From positions 124,001 to 188,000 of the forward strand of contig NZ_SWMS01000007.1 in assembly GCF_005146945.1 (NCBI RefSeq): DNA of 64,000 bases, given 5' to 3'. This stretch comes from Prauserella endophytica (GTDB taxonomy: Bacteria > Actinomycetota > Actinomycetes > Mycobacteriales > Pseudonocardiaceae). Made by a program: the position numbers and the translations under genes. Below are positions 1 to 7,669 of this stretch, in pieces. The notes below the pieces were generated by a model, which had not been told where the DNA came from, searched no databases, and was given only the letters and a program-made list of their open reading frames with translations. Each line of letters begins with the position of its first letter. Position 1 is the first letter of the stretch.

Positions 1-198
1 TCGTTCGCCGACCCGCCGCCCAACGTCGCGGTGGTGGAGCTGGACGAAGGACCACTGGTGCACTCCACCGTGCTCGGCGCCGCGCGGCTCGAGCTCGGGA
101 TGCGGCTGGAGGTCTTCTTCGAGGACATCGGGCAGGGCGTCGTGCTGCCCGTCTTCCGGCCAACGGCACAGGAGGGAGAGAGCACTGGACCCGGATAG
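1..198 (+). CDS. DUF35 OB-fold protein, C-terminal part (5' end outside window)
   Basis: This is the last 65 codons of a gene that starts upstream of the window. The readable residues (ELGMRLEVFFED ... LPVFRP) match the C-terminal OB-fold of DUF35 proteins. Almost the same words recur in the intact DUF35 domain encoded at 18722 (ELGMRLEVVFER ... LPLFRP). Such proteins carry an N-terminal zinc ribbon and an OB-fold and partner thiolase-like or MaoC-like enzymes in acyl-CoA side-chain degradation. The zinc-ribbon cysteines lie outside the window and cannot be checked. The stop is followed after 10 bases by a TetR gene, so the two may be co-transcribed. Confidence 0.7.
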   Translation, partial: SFADPPPNVAVVELDEGPLVHSTVLGAARLELGMRLEVFFEDIGQGVVLPVFRPTAQEGESTGPG

Positions 199-208
199 GC
201 TGGCGCCC

Positions 209-862
209 GTGCAGGTCGAGCCGGGCTGGGCCGGGCGAATCGCCCGGCACGCCACCGTACGCCCCGACGCGGGGTCCTACGTCGGGCCGAGGACGAAACT
301 CGTCACGGCGGGGCAGCAGCTGCTGCTCGAACGCGGCGACACGACGTACACGATCGACGAGCTCGTGCGCAGGGCCCACGTCGCGATCAAGACGTTCTAC
401 CGGTGCTTCGCGAACAAGGAGGAGTTCCTGAAGGAGGTCTTCATGACCTCCGTCGCCGGTGCGACCCCGCGCATCCGGGAGCAGATCCTCTCCAGCGCCG
501 ACGATCCGCTGGCGCGGCTGCGGCTCGCGGTCACCTGGCCGCTGGAGTGGCGCCGCGAGAACGGAACCGTCAGCCGGGTGATCGCGAAGGAGCACATGCG
601 GCTGGCCGTCACCAGCCCGGAGACGATCGCGGAGACGAGCCGCTCCTACGAGGCGCTGCTCAAGGAGTTCGTGCTCGCCGCGCAGGAGGAAGGGCAAATC
701 CGTCCGGCCGATGTGGACTGGGACGTCCACATCATCACGTCGGTGGTCACGACGTCGTTTCACACGATGATCCTCGGGCCGGGCGAACCGGGTCACCACG
801 GCGCGCTCGCCGAGAACGTCTGGCGGTTCTGCCTCACCGCCCTGCACGGCGATCCCGGCTGA
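209..862 (+). CDS. TetR-family transcriptional regulator
   Basis: A 217-residue protein with the TetR layout. The helix-turn-helix is at about residues 48-73 (TIDELVRRAHVAIKTFYRCF followed by NKEEF), and an all-helical ligand domain follows. The usual aromatic pair at the end of the recognition helix (TFYRCF) is present. The start is a GTG with a weak ribosome binding site; the conserved helices begin about 28 residues in, so a later start is possible. It directly follows a DUF35 gene and precedes a divergent-looking LacI operator at 899. The target is unknown; local acyl-CoA catabolic genes upstream of the window are plausible. Family assignment is firm, role is inference. Confidence 0.85.
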   Translation: MQVEPGWAGRIARHATVRPDAGSYVGPRTKLVTAGQQLLLERGDTTYTIDELVRRAHVAIKTFYRCFANKEEFLKEVFMTSVAGATPRIREQILSSADDPLARLRLAVTWPLEWRRENGTVSRVIAKEHMRLAVTSPETIAETSRSYEALLKEFVLAAQEEGQIRPADVDWDVHIITSVVTTSFHTMILGPGEPGHHGALAENVWRFCLTALHGDPG

Positions 863-898
863 GTGTTGCGTCCGCGACCGAGCCCAGCCTAGGGTGCG

Positions 899-914
899 AT
901 GTAATACGTTACAT
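899..914. promoter_or_regulatory. LacI-type operator (autoregulatory site of the regulator gene)
   Basis: The sequence ATGTAATACGTTACAT has 6-bp inverted arms, ATGTAA and TTACAT, around a 4-bp centre. It lies 17 bp before the GTG start of the LacI-type gene and just ahead of its GGAGGT ribosome binding site. The same arms occur in three more sites at 2533, 2644 and 2665, with the centre CGs in two of them making a perfect 16-bp palindrome. Even-length palindromes with central CG are typical of LacI/GalR operators, so autoregulation is inferred. Confidence 0.75.
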
Positions 915-930
915 TTCCGGGGAGGTCGCG

Positions 931-1998
931 GTGGGCACGCGCGGACGGGTGACCAAGGTCAGCGTCGCCGACCTCGCCGCCGAGCTGGAGGTGTCGACCG
1001 CGACGATCTCCAGGGCGCTCAACGGCAGCCCCGCCGTGCGGCCCGAGCTCGCGCAGCGGATCCGGGAGCACGCCGAGGCGCGCGGCTACGTGGCCAACCG
1101 CATGGCAAGGGCGCTCAGCGCGAACGTCAGCCGCGCGTTCGTCGGCTTCGTCATCCCCTACGTCGACACGCCCGCGTACTCGTCGGTCGCCGCGGAGTGC
1201 GCGCGGCTGCTGTCCGCCGACGGCACCCAGCTGATCCTCACGATCACGGAGAACGACCCGGAGCGGGAGCTCCACCAGCTCAAGGACCTGGTCGCCAGCC
1301 GCGTCGCCGGACTGATCATCTCGCCGAGCACGCACATCCTCGAGGCGAGCAAGCAGCTCCTGTCGAACCTGCCCGTCGTGGAGTTCCACCGCGCGTGCGG
1401 CATCGCGGCTCCCGGTGTGTTCAGCGAGGACGAGCAGGCGATGTCCGAGGCGGTGCTGCACCTCGCCGCGCTCGGCCACACCAGGATCGGATATCTCGGC
1501 ACGCCGGAGGCGCTGTCGAACGGTGCCGCCCGGCTGCGCGGGATCCGCCGCGGGCTACAGCTCGCCGGCCTGGACCGCGGCGCGCTCGCGACGCGGTTGC
1601 TGGAGCCGACCACGGAGAACGGCGGGCGTGGCGTGCGGGACCTGCTCGACGGCTCGCGCCCGCCCACCGCGCTGATCGTCGGCGGTGGCGCGCTCTCGAT
1701 CGGCGCGGCGCGGGCCGTGCACGAGAGCGGCAGGCGGCTGCCCGACGAGCTGTCGCTCGTCGTCTACGGGCACCCGAGCTGGTTCGCGCTGAGCGATCCC
1801 CCGCTCACGCGGATCACCGTCGACTACCAGGATCTGGCACTGCGCGCCGCGCGCCTGCTCGGCACCGTGCTCGACAGCGGGCCCGCGCGCGGCGGGGAAC
1901 CCGAGCCCCAGTTCGTCACGGCCCAGCTGCACCTCGCCGGGTCCACCGGACCCGCGCCCAAAGGGTCTCAGGCGAGCGACCGGAAGTCCCGCCGGTAG
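931..1998 (+). CDS. LacI-family transcriptional regulator
   Basis: A 355-residue LacI/GalR regulator. The N-terminal helix-turn-helix spans about residues 10-32 (VSVADLAAELEVSTATISRA) with the hinge helix after it. A periplasmic-binding-protein-like sensor domain follows (GFVIPYVDTPAYSSVAAECA; later GHTRIGYLGTPEALSNGAARLRG). The GTG start at 931 is chosen because GGAGGT lies 5 bases upstream and the HTH begins directly after. An operator-like palindrome (899-914) sits at its own promoter, and three more occur in the divergent control region at 2533-2680. It is therefore the likely repressor of the flavin reductase and the 2703-7519 operon. Its last 31 bases overlap the end of the convergent flavin reductase gene. 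Confidence 0.92.
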   Translation: MGTRGRVTKVSVADLAAELEVSTATISRALNGSPAVRPELAQRIREHAEARGYVANRMARALSANVSRAFVGFVIPYVDTPAYSSVAAECARLLSADGTQLILTITENDPERELHQLKDLVASRVAGLIISPSTHILEASKQLLSNLPVVEFHRACGIAAPGVFSEDEQAMSEAVLHLAALGHTRIGYLGTPEALSNGAARLRGIRRGLQLAGLDRGALATRLLEPTTENGGRGVRDLLDGSRPPTALIVGGGALSIGAARAVHESGRRLPDELSLVVYGHPSWFALSDPPLTRITVDYQDLALRAARLLGTVLDSGPARGGEPEPQFVTAQLHLAGSTGPAPKGSQASDRKSRR

Positions 1999-2465
1999 TA
2001 GACGGCGGGGGTCGCCGGGCGCAGGTGAGCTCGCTCCACCTCGCCGACCAGGATCGTGTGATCGCCGCCGGGGTGCCGCGCGTGCGTCGCGCAGTCCAGC
2101 CGGACGCAGGCGCGGTCGAGAGCGGGCAGCCCACGTTCGTCCACGGTGAACCCCGCGTCGGCGAACTTGTCCGCGCCCTTGCTCGCGAAGCGCAGCGCGA
2201 GCGCGGCGTCGGCGGGATCGATCACGTGCACCAGCCAGTGCGAGGCCCGCTGGAAGGCGGGATGGCACCGCGCCGACCGCGAAAGGCACACGAGCACGAG
2301 CGGCGGGTCCATCGACACCGAGCAGAACGACGTCGCCGTGAAGCCCCACCACCGGCCCTCGGCGTCGGCGGTGGTCACGATGGTGACCCCGCTCGGGAAG
2401 CTCGCCATCGCCTCCTTGAACAACCGGGCGGGCTCACTCCGTCCCGGACTCGCGTCCACGCTCAT
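1968..2465 (-). CDS. Flavin reductase domain protein (FMN reductase component)
   Basis: A 165-residue protein of the flavin reductase-like split-barrel family (HpaC/NtaB/DszD type). The N-terminal SFPSGVTIVTT and the FTATSFCSVSMDPPLVLVCL segment, which binds flavin, are characteristic, as is the late GDHTILVGEVE. Such enzymes supply reduced FMN to two-component monooxygenases. The natural partner is the NtaA/DszA-type monooxygenase encoded at 4839-6179 in the operon that diverges from this gene's promoter. Two LacI-type operators separate the divergent starts. Its 3' end overlaps the regulator gene by 31 bp in convergent orientation. Confidence 0.88.
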   Translation of the reverse strand: MSVDASPGRSEPARLFKEAMASFPSGVTIVTTADAEGRWWGFTATSFCSVSMDPPLVLVCLSRSARCHPAFQRASHWLVHVIDPADAALALRFASKGADKFADAGFTVDERGLPALDRACVRLDCATHARHPGGDHTILVGEVERAHLRPATPAVYYRRDFRSLA

Positions 2466-2532
2466 GGCGTACGTCCCTTCGTCGGCTCATCCGTCCTTTG
2501 TGGTCATTCGATGCAAGGCGTTTCAGCAAGCG

Positions 2533-2548
2533 ATGTAATCGATTACAT
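2533..2548. promoter_or_regulatory. LacI-type operator, perfect palindrome
   Basis: ATGTAATCGATTACAT is a perfect 16-bp palindrome 68 bp upstream of the flavin reductase start. It is identical to the site at 2644-2659 and shares arms with the site at the regulator promoter (899-914). Its placement suits repression of the minus-strand flavin reductase promoter. Confidence 0.8.
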
Positions 2549-2643
2549 ACGCGGACCTTCTTGAGTGAACACGACCGCCGCCGGAGTCGTCAAGGGGACT
2601 TGACAGCGGCCCGCCTTGTCAGGTTCGCTGAGGAGCGAAGCCG

Positions 2644-2659
2644 ATGTAATCGATTACAT
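2644..2659. promoter_or_regulatory. LacI-type operator, perfect palindrome
   Basis: Second exact copy of ATGTAATCGATTACAT, 44 bp upstream of the CoA-transferase start. Its centre is 111 bp from the first copy and 21 bp (about two helical turns) from the weaker third copy at 2665, an arrangement that would allow cooperative binding or looping. Confidence 0.8.
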
Positions 2660-2664
2660 TCCTG

Positions 2665-2680
2665 ATGTAAAGGATTACAC
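2665..2680. promoter_or_regulatory. LacI-type operator, imperfect copy
   Basis: ATGTAAAGGATTACAC keeps both arms (one mismatch at the last base) of the operator consensus. It ends 22 bp before the ATG of the CoA-transferase gene, next to its GAAGGGA ribosome binding site, so a bound repressor would block the promoter of the 2703-7519 operon. Confidence 0.65.
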
Positions 2681-2702
2681 AGCAGCCTGAGAAGGGACAT
2701 CG

Positions 2703-3899
2703 ATGTCCGCACGAGCACTGTCCGGCATCCGGGTCGTCGACGCGGCGACCCTCGCTGCCGGGCCGCTGGTGGCGACCTGGCTCGGCGAGTTCGGCGCCGA
2801 GGTGATCAAGGTCGAGCAACCCGGCGGCGGAGACCCGCTGCGCCAGTGGGGCGCGCAACGAGACGGCGTCGGCCTGATGTGGAAGAGCCTGGGCCGCAAC
2901 AAGAAGTCGGTGACCCTAGATCTGCGGAAGGAGGCGGGGCGGGAGCTCCTGCGCGAGCTAGCCCGGGGTGCCGACGTGCTGGTGGTCAACTTCCGGCCGT
3001 CGACGCTGGCGAAGTGGGGGTTCGACTACGAGAGCCTCGCGGCGGAGAACCCGGGCCTGGTGCTGGTGCACGTCACCGGCTTCGGCTCGGGTGGGCCGAA
3101 CAGCGACCGGCCCGGCTTCGGCACGCTCGGCGAGGCCATGAGCGGGTTCGCGCACCTCACCGGAGAGCCCGACGGTCCCCCGACGCTGCCGTCGTTCATG
3201 CTGGCCGACGGCGTGGCCGCGCTCAACGCGACGTACGCGGTGATGATGGCGCTCTACCACCGCGATGTCCACGGCGGCGGCGGTCAGCTGATCGACATCA
3301 ACCTCATCGAACCGCTCGCGCGGCTCATCGAGCAGTCCGTGCTGACCTACGACCAGCTGGGCACCATCCCCGGCCGCACCGGCAACCGCTGGGAGATCAG
3401 CGCGCCGCGCAACACCTATCGCACCAAGGACGGGCGCTGGCTCGCGATGTCGGGCAGTGCGCCGACGATCGCGAAACGCGCCCTGCGGGCGATCGGCCGT
3501 CCCGAGCTCACGGAGGACCCCCGGTTCGCCGAGGCCCAGCAGCGGCTACGCAACGCCGCGGAGATCGACCGGCTCATGGCCGAGTGGATCGCCGAACGCA
3601 CGCTCGAGGACGCGATGGCGGTGTTCGAGCGGGCCGAGGTCGCCGCCGCGCCCGTGTACGACGCCGAACAACTGCTGGCCGATCCGCAGCTGAGGGCGCG
3701 CGGGACCTATGTGGACGTTCCGGATCCCGACCTCGGTTCCATGCGGGTGCAGGGACCCGTCCCCCGCATGTCGGCGACGCCGGGCCGGGTCGAGCACCTC
3801 GGGGCCGCCGTCGGCGAGCACAACGACGAGGTCTACGGCGGCCTGCTCGGATTGAGCGAGGACCGGCTCCGGCAGCTGCGCGCCGAGGGGGTGATCTGA
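2703..3899 (+). CDS. Class III (CaiB/BaiF-type) CoA-transferase
   Basis: A 398-residue family III CoA-transferase, the usual length. The N-terminal motif (GIRVVDAATLAAGPLVATWL, then GAEVIKVEQPGGGDPLRQWG) and the NKKSVTLDLRKEAG segment are hallmark. The catalytic Asp expected in the ADG/GDx motif is seen as LADGVAALNA. These enzymes move CoA between carboxylates through an aspartyl-CoA anhydride. It is the first gene of a LacI-controlled operon, followed 1 base later by a CitE-like lyase, a pairing seen for activation and cleavage of hydroxy-dicarboxylates such as citramalate or malate. The exact substrate cannot be read from sequence. Confidence 0.92.
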   Translation: MSARALSGIRVVDAATLAAGPLVATWLGEFGAEVIKVEQPGGGDPLRQWGAQRDGVGLMWKSLGRNKKSVTLDLRKEAGRELLRELARGADVLVVNFRPSTLAKWGFDYESLAAENPGLVLVHVTGFGSGGPNSDRPGFGTLGEAMSGFAHLTGEPDGPPTLPSFMLADGVAALNATYAVMMALYHRDVHGGGGQLIDINLIEPLARLIEQSVLTYDQLGTIPGRTGNRWEISAPRNTYRTKDGRWLAMSGSAPTIAKRALRAIGRPELTEDPRFAEAQQRLRNAAEIDRLMAEWIAERTLEDAMAVFERAEVAAAPVYDAEQLLADPQLRARGTYVDVPDPDLGSMRVQGPVPRMSATPGRVEHLGAAVGEHNDEVYGGLLGLSEDRLRQLRAEGVI

Positions 3900-3900
3900 G

Positions 3901-4842
3901 ATGTCCCGTCCCGTCAGGGCCCGCCGCTCCGAGCTCGCGACGCCGGCCAGCAACGACTGGATGTTCGAGAAGGCAGCCGGATCCGGCGCCGACCTCGTGT
4001 TCCTCGACCTGGAGGACGCGTGTGCGCCCGCCGAGCGCGAGGCGGCGCGCGGCAAGGCGGTGACCGCGCTGCGAGACCTGGACTGGGGCCGCACCACGCG
4101 CGCGATCCGGATGAACGCGATCGACACGTGGTGGGCGCACGGCGACGTGATCGAGGTGGTGACCGGTGCTCGCGACGCGCTCGACGTGATCATCGTGCCG
4201 AAGGTCCGCCGGGCACGGGACGTGTGGTGGGTCGACGTTCTCCTCACGCAGCTGGAACAGCGGCTCGGGCTCGAGAAGCGGATCGGGCTGGAGGTGCTCA
4301 TCGAGGAGGTCGAGGGCCTGCAGCACGTCGACGAGGTCGCACGGTCCAGCGACCGGCTGGAGGCGATCATCTTCGGGGCCGGGGACTTCTCCGCCTCGCA
4401 GGGCGCCAGGGTGGACACCAACTTCGACCCCGTCCTCCCCTACCCCGGCGACCTGTGGCACTACGCCCGCTCGCGGGTGGTGGTGGCCGCGCGCGCCGCC
4501 GGGATCGACGCGATCGACGCGCCGTTTCCGAACTACCGCGCGCCCGAGGACTACCGCGTGGCGTGCGAGCGCGCCAGCGTCCTCGGCTACGTCGGCAAAT
4601 GGGCCATCCACCCCAGCCAGGTCGAGATCGCCAACGAGTGTTTCGCCCCGACACCCGACGAGATCGCCCACGCCGAGAAGGTGGTCGCCGCCTATCGCGA
4701 GAGCGAAGCGGGCGGACGCGGCGCCACCGGCCTCGACGGAATGCTCGTCGACGCCGCCCATCTTCGCCACGCCGAGACGGTCGCCCGCAAGGCCGCCCTG
4801 CTCGGCATCAACGGACAGCACACCGAAAGGACACGCTCATGA
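3901..4842 (+). CDS. CitE/HpcH-family C-C lyase (malyl- or citramalyl-CoA lyase-like)
   Basis: A 313-residue TIM-barrel protein of the HpcH/HpaI and CitE family. The FLDLEDACAPAERE motif, the acidic metal-binding LEVLIEEVEGL segment and GAGDFSASQG are the typical Mg2+/CoA-ester binding stretches. GKWAIHPSQVEIAN near residue 232 is a signature of the CitE-like/malyl-CoA lyase branch. Family members cleave 3-hydroxyacyl-CoAs such as malyl-CoA or citramalyl-CoA to acetyl- or propionyl-CoA and an oxoacid. The start lies one base after the upstream stop, and its stop overlaps the next ATG (ATGA), so the three genes are translationally coupled. Confidence 0.88.
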   Translation: MSRPVRARRSELATPASNDWMFEKAAGSGADLVFLDLEDACAPAEREAARGKAVTALRDLDWGRTTRAIRMNAIDTWWAHGDVIEVVTGARDALDVIIVPKVRRARDVWWVDVLLTQLEQRLGLEKRIGLEVLIEEVEGLQHVDEVARSSDRLEAIIFGAGDFSASQGARVDTNFDPVLPYPGDLWHYARSRVVVAARAAGIDAIDAPFPNYRAPEDYRVACERASVLGYVGKWAIHPSQVEIANECFAPTPDEIAHAEKVVAAYRESEAGGRGATGLDGMLVDAAHLRHAETVARKAALLGINGQHTERTRS

Positions 4843-6179
4843 CACGCCGGATGACCATGGTCGGCTTCATGCAGGCCGGCAACGTCACCGTCTACTCCGG
4901 ATCGTGGCGCTACCCCTCCGCCGATCTGTCATTCCTCACCATGGACTACTACCAGCGCATCGCGCGGACCCTGGAGCAGGGCAAGTTCGACCTCGTCTTC
5001 TTCGACGACCGGCTCGCGATGCCCGGGATCTACGGCAACTCCGTGGCGGAGGCCGTGCGCCGCGGCGCGAGGCCGGTCAAGCTCGACCTCACCGCTGTGC
5101 TCGGCGGGATCATCGGCGCCACCAGCCGGATCGGGGTGGGCGCCACCTACTCGACGACCTACTACGAGCCCTTCCACGTCGCGCGGACGTTCGCCACGCT
5201 CGACCACCTTTCCGGTGGCAGGGCAGCGTGGAACGTCGTTACCTCGGTCAACGACTCGGAGGGGCAGAACTTCGGCCGCGACTCCCACTTCGGGCACGAC
5301 GAGCGCTACGACCGGGCACAGGAGTTCCTCGAGGCCACGACCGCGCTGTGGGACTCGTGGGACGACGACGCGCTGATCATGGACCAGGAGTCCGGCGAGT
5401 TCGCCGACCCGGACAAGGTGCGTGAGGTGAACTTCGAGGGCAAGTGGTTCCGGGTGCGGGGCCCGCTGACCGTGCCGCGCACGCCGCAGGGGCGGCCGAC
5501 GATCCTGCAGGCGGGCTCGTCCGGCCGCGGCCGGGAGTTCGCCGCCGAATGGGCCGACCTCGTCTTCACCGCCGACCCCGGCCTTTCCGTGGCGCAACAG
5601 CACTACAGCGACCAGAAGCAGCGCGTCGCCGAGTTCGGCCGCGACCCCGACGACGTCAAGATCCTGCCGATGGCCTACGCCGTGGTCGGGGAGACCCAGT
5701 CGATCGCGGAGGAGAAGGAGCGGCTGTTCCTCGACGCCTACGTGCACCCGGCCGCCTCGCTGGCGTTGCTGTCCGAGGTGATGAACTACGACTTCGCCAA
5801 GCACGACCTCGACGACCCGGTCACCGCGGAGATGACCGAGGCCAGTTCGGGGATCCGGGGACTCGCCGAGGGCGTCAAGCGGCACCTGAACCGCGACGAC
5901 CTGACCGTGCGCGACCTCGCCGCGCACCGGGCGACCCTGCTGCAGGGTCCACGCTTCGTCGGCACCGCCGAGCGCGTCGCCGACCAGATGCAGGAGTGGT
6001 TCGAGAGCGGCGCCTGCGACGGGTTCGTGCTCGCGGCGACGCATCTGCCGGGTGCTTTCGAGGAGTTCGTGCGCATGGTCGTGCCGATCCTGCAAGAGCG
6101 TGGCCTGTTCCGGCGGGAGTACGAGGGCCCGACCCTGCGTGACCAGCTGGGCATCAAACGCCCCGGCTCCGTCCGCTGA
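4839..6179 (+). CDS. LLM-class FMN-dependent monooxygenase (NtaA/SnaA/DszA family)
   Basis: A 446-residue luciferase-like monooxygenase; the length and the sequence order (MTMVGFMQAGNVTVYSGSWR; FDLVFFDDRLAMP; ATYSTTYYEPFHVARTFATL; SGGRAAWNVVTSVNDSEGQN; GRPTILQAGSSGRGREFAAE) match NtaA/SnaA/DszA. These act on aminopolycarboxylates, alkanesulfonates, sulfones or similar substrates and need FMNH2 from a separate reductase, here probably the divergent gene at 1968. The ATG overlaps the stop of the lyase gene. The combination with CoA-transferase, lyase and carboxylate transporter suggests the oxygenase releases a carboxylate that is then CoA-activated. The substrate is unknown. Confidence 0.92.
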   Translation: MTRRMTMVGFMQAGNVTVYSGSWRYPSADLSFLTMDYYQRIARTLEQGKFDLVFFDDRLAMPGIYGNSVAEAVRRGARPVKLDLTAVLGGIIGATSRIGVGATYSTTYYEPFHVARTFATLDHLSGGRAAWNVVTSVNDSEGQNFGRDSHFGHDERYDRAQEFLEATTALWDSWDDDALIMDQESGEFADPDKVREVNFEGKWFRVRGPLTVPRTPQGRPTILQAGSSGRGREFAAEWADLVFTADPGLSVAQQHYSDQKQRVAEFGRDPDDVKILPMAYAVVGETQSIAEEKERLFLDAYVHPAASLALLSEVMNYDFAKHDLDDPVTAEMTEASSGIRGLAEGVKRHLNRDDLTVRDLAAHRATLLQGPRFVGTAERVADQMQEWFESGACDGFVLAATHLPGAFEEFVRMVVPILQERGLFRREYEGPTLRDQLGIKRPGSVR

Positions 6180-6189
6180 CGCGGCCGGA

Positions 6190-6207
6190 CTGAACAACGT
6201 CGTTCAG
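6190..6207. repeat. 18-bp inverted repeat between monooxygenase and transporter genes
   Basis: CTGAACAACGTCGTTCAG has 6-bp arms CTGAAC/GTTCAG and an ACGT core. It occupies the short gap after the monooxygenase stop and 28 bp before the transporter ATG. It could be a regulator site, or an RNA hairpin separating expression of the two genes. It has no poly-U tail. Its function is unproven. Confidence 0.4.
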
Positions 6208-6235
6208 CACTGGAGCACAAGGTGGTTTCCGGCCC

Positions 6236-7519
6236 ATGACACTGCAGATCGTCTCACTCATCGTCCTTGTCGTCGCCTTCGTCCTCGGCACGACCCGTCC
6301 GCTCAACCTCGGCGTGATCGCCCTGGGTGCCACGTTCGCCGTGGGCGTCCTCGCCGCGGGACTATCCACTGAGGACGCGCTCGCCGGGTTCCCGGTCGAG
6401 CTGATGCTGATCCTGGTGGGGGTCACCTACCTGTTCAACGTGGCCAACGCCAACGGCACGGTCGACTGGCTCATCTCCAGCGCCGTGCGCATGGTCCGCG
6501 GCCGCACCGTGTTCATCCCGTGGATCATGTTCGCGGTCACGGCTCTGCTGTCGGCGATCGGCGCGGTCTTCTCGCCACCGATCGTCGCGCCGATCGCGCT
6601 GGCCTTCGCCGCGAAGAACCGCATTCCCCAGCCGATGATGGGCATTCTGGTCGTGCACGGCGCCGCGGCCGGGTCGCTGTCGCCGATCAGCGTCTACGGC
6701 GTCACCGTCGCGGGCGTGCTCGACCAGAGCGGGCTGCCGAGCGATCCGTGGGGGCTGTTCGCCCTCGCCTTCGTCGCGAGCATCATCCCGGCGATGATCG
6801 TCTTCGTGGCGTACGGCGGGCTGCGGCTCGGCCGCGCCGTAACCGAGCCCACCGGGCAAGCCGACGACGAGCCCACCGGTTCCGGCGGTGGCGTGCTGAC
6901 GAGGACGCGGACCACGGCGCCCACGCTCACGCTGGACATCGCGCTCACGACGCTGGCGATCGCCGGGCTGTTCGTCGGCGCGGTGCTCGAACTCGACGTG
7001 GGCCTGCTGGCGATCACGCTGGCCACGCTGCTCGGCCTGTACCGGCACCAGCACCACGCCGAGGCCGTGCGCAAGATCCCGTGGTCGGTGGTGTTGCTCG
7101 TCACCGGGACGATCACCTACATCGGTGTGATGCAGGAGATCGGGGCGATCGATCTGCTGGGCGACGTCGCGCTCGGCGTCGGCGCGCCGATGCTCACGGT
7201 GCTGCTGCTCGGCTACGTGGCCGGCATCGTGTCGGCGTTCGCGAGCTCGGCGGGCACCATCGCGGCGCTGACCCCGCTCGCGGTGCCGTTGCTGCAGAAC
7301 TCGACCATGTCGGTGCTCGCGGTGGTCGCGGTGATCGCGATCTCGGCGACGATCGTCGACGTGAGCCCGTTCTCCGGCAACGGGGCCGCCGTGATCGCCA
7401 ACGCCACGGAGGACGCCCGCGACCGCGTGTACCGCACGCAGCTCGTCTACGGCGGGATCGTGGTGCTGCTCGCACCCGCGCTGCTGTGGCTGTCGATCAT
7501 CCTCCCGTCGTCGGGGTGA
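6236..7519 (+). CDS. MatC-like / SLC13-type carboxylate transporter
   Basis: A 427-residue integral membrane protein with about 11-12 hydrophobic segments and a hydrophilic loop near residues 200-225. The N-terminal half (GTTRPLNLGVIALGATFAVG; PVELMLILVGVTYLFNVANA) is typical of the dicarboxylate carrier MatC N-terminal family. The second half contains the repeated inward motif (FASSAGTIAALTPLAVPLLQ; DVSPFSGNGAA). Relatives import malonate and other small carboxylates by proton or sodium symport. As the last gene of the LacI-controlled unit it probably imports the substrate that the CoA-transferase and lyase use. A palindrome at 6190 lies in its leader. Downstream are dispersed AGTGAAGG repeats. 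Confidence 0.88.
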   Translation: MTLQIVSLIVLVVAFVLGTTRPLNLGVIALGATFAVGVLAAGLSTEDALAGFPVELMLILVGVTYLFNVANANGTVDWLISSAVRMVRGRTVFIPWIMFAVTALLSAIGAVFSPPIVAPIALAFAAKNRIPQPMMGILVVHGAAAGSLSPISVYGVTVAGVLDQSGLPSDPWGLFALAFVASIIPAMIVFVAYGGLRLGRAVTEPTGQADDEPTGSGGGVLTRTRTTAPTLTLDIALTTLAIAGLFVGAVLELDVGLLAITLATLLGLYRHQHHAEAVRKIPWSVVLLVTGTITYIGVMQEIGAIDLLGDVALGVGAPMLTVLLLGYVAGIVSAFASSAGTIAALTPLAVPLLQNSTMSVLAVVAVIAISATIVDVSPFSGNGAAVIANATEDARDRVYRTQLVYGGIVVLLAPALLWLSIILPSSG

Positions 7520-7531
7520 GGTCCGACCGAC

Positions 7532-7669
7532 CGCAGTGAAGGCCACCTTGCCTGCGTTGAACGCAGTGAAGGCCACCCTGCCTGCGCCCGCCCGTCTCCC
7601 ACCACCACCCACACGGAGACGCTGTGCGCCGCTGCGTTGATCCAACGCAGTGAAGGTGGCCTTCACTGC
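7532..7669. repeat. Cluster of dispersed AGTGAAGGCCACC repeats between convergent genes
   Basis: Two direct copies, 7532-7555 and 7563-7586, read GCAGTGAAGGCCACC followed by TTGCCTGCG or CTGCCTGCG. A third unit at 7647-7669 is itself palindromic with 10-bp arms GCAGTGAAGG/CCTTCACTGC. The last unit supplies the stop codon of the minus-strand gene at 7663. Related hairpins occur at 13245-13305 and 30672-30728, each between convergent gene ends. They can fold as strong RNA hairpins from either strand, so a bidirectional terminator role is plausible. Confidence 0.7.

Noticed and set aside
2600-2605. TTGACA as a possible -35 box before the CoA-transferase gene
   Set aside because: No acceptable -10 hexamer at 16-18 bp spacing, so not listed as a promoter.
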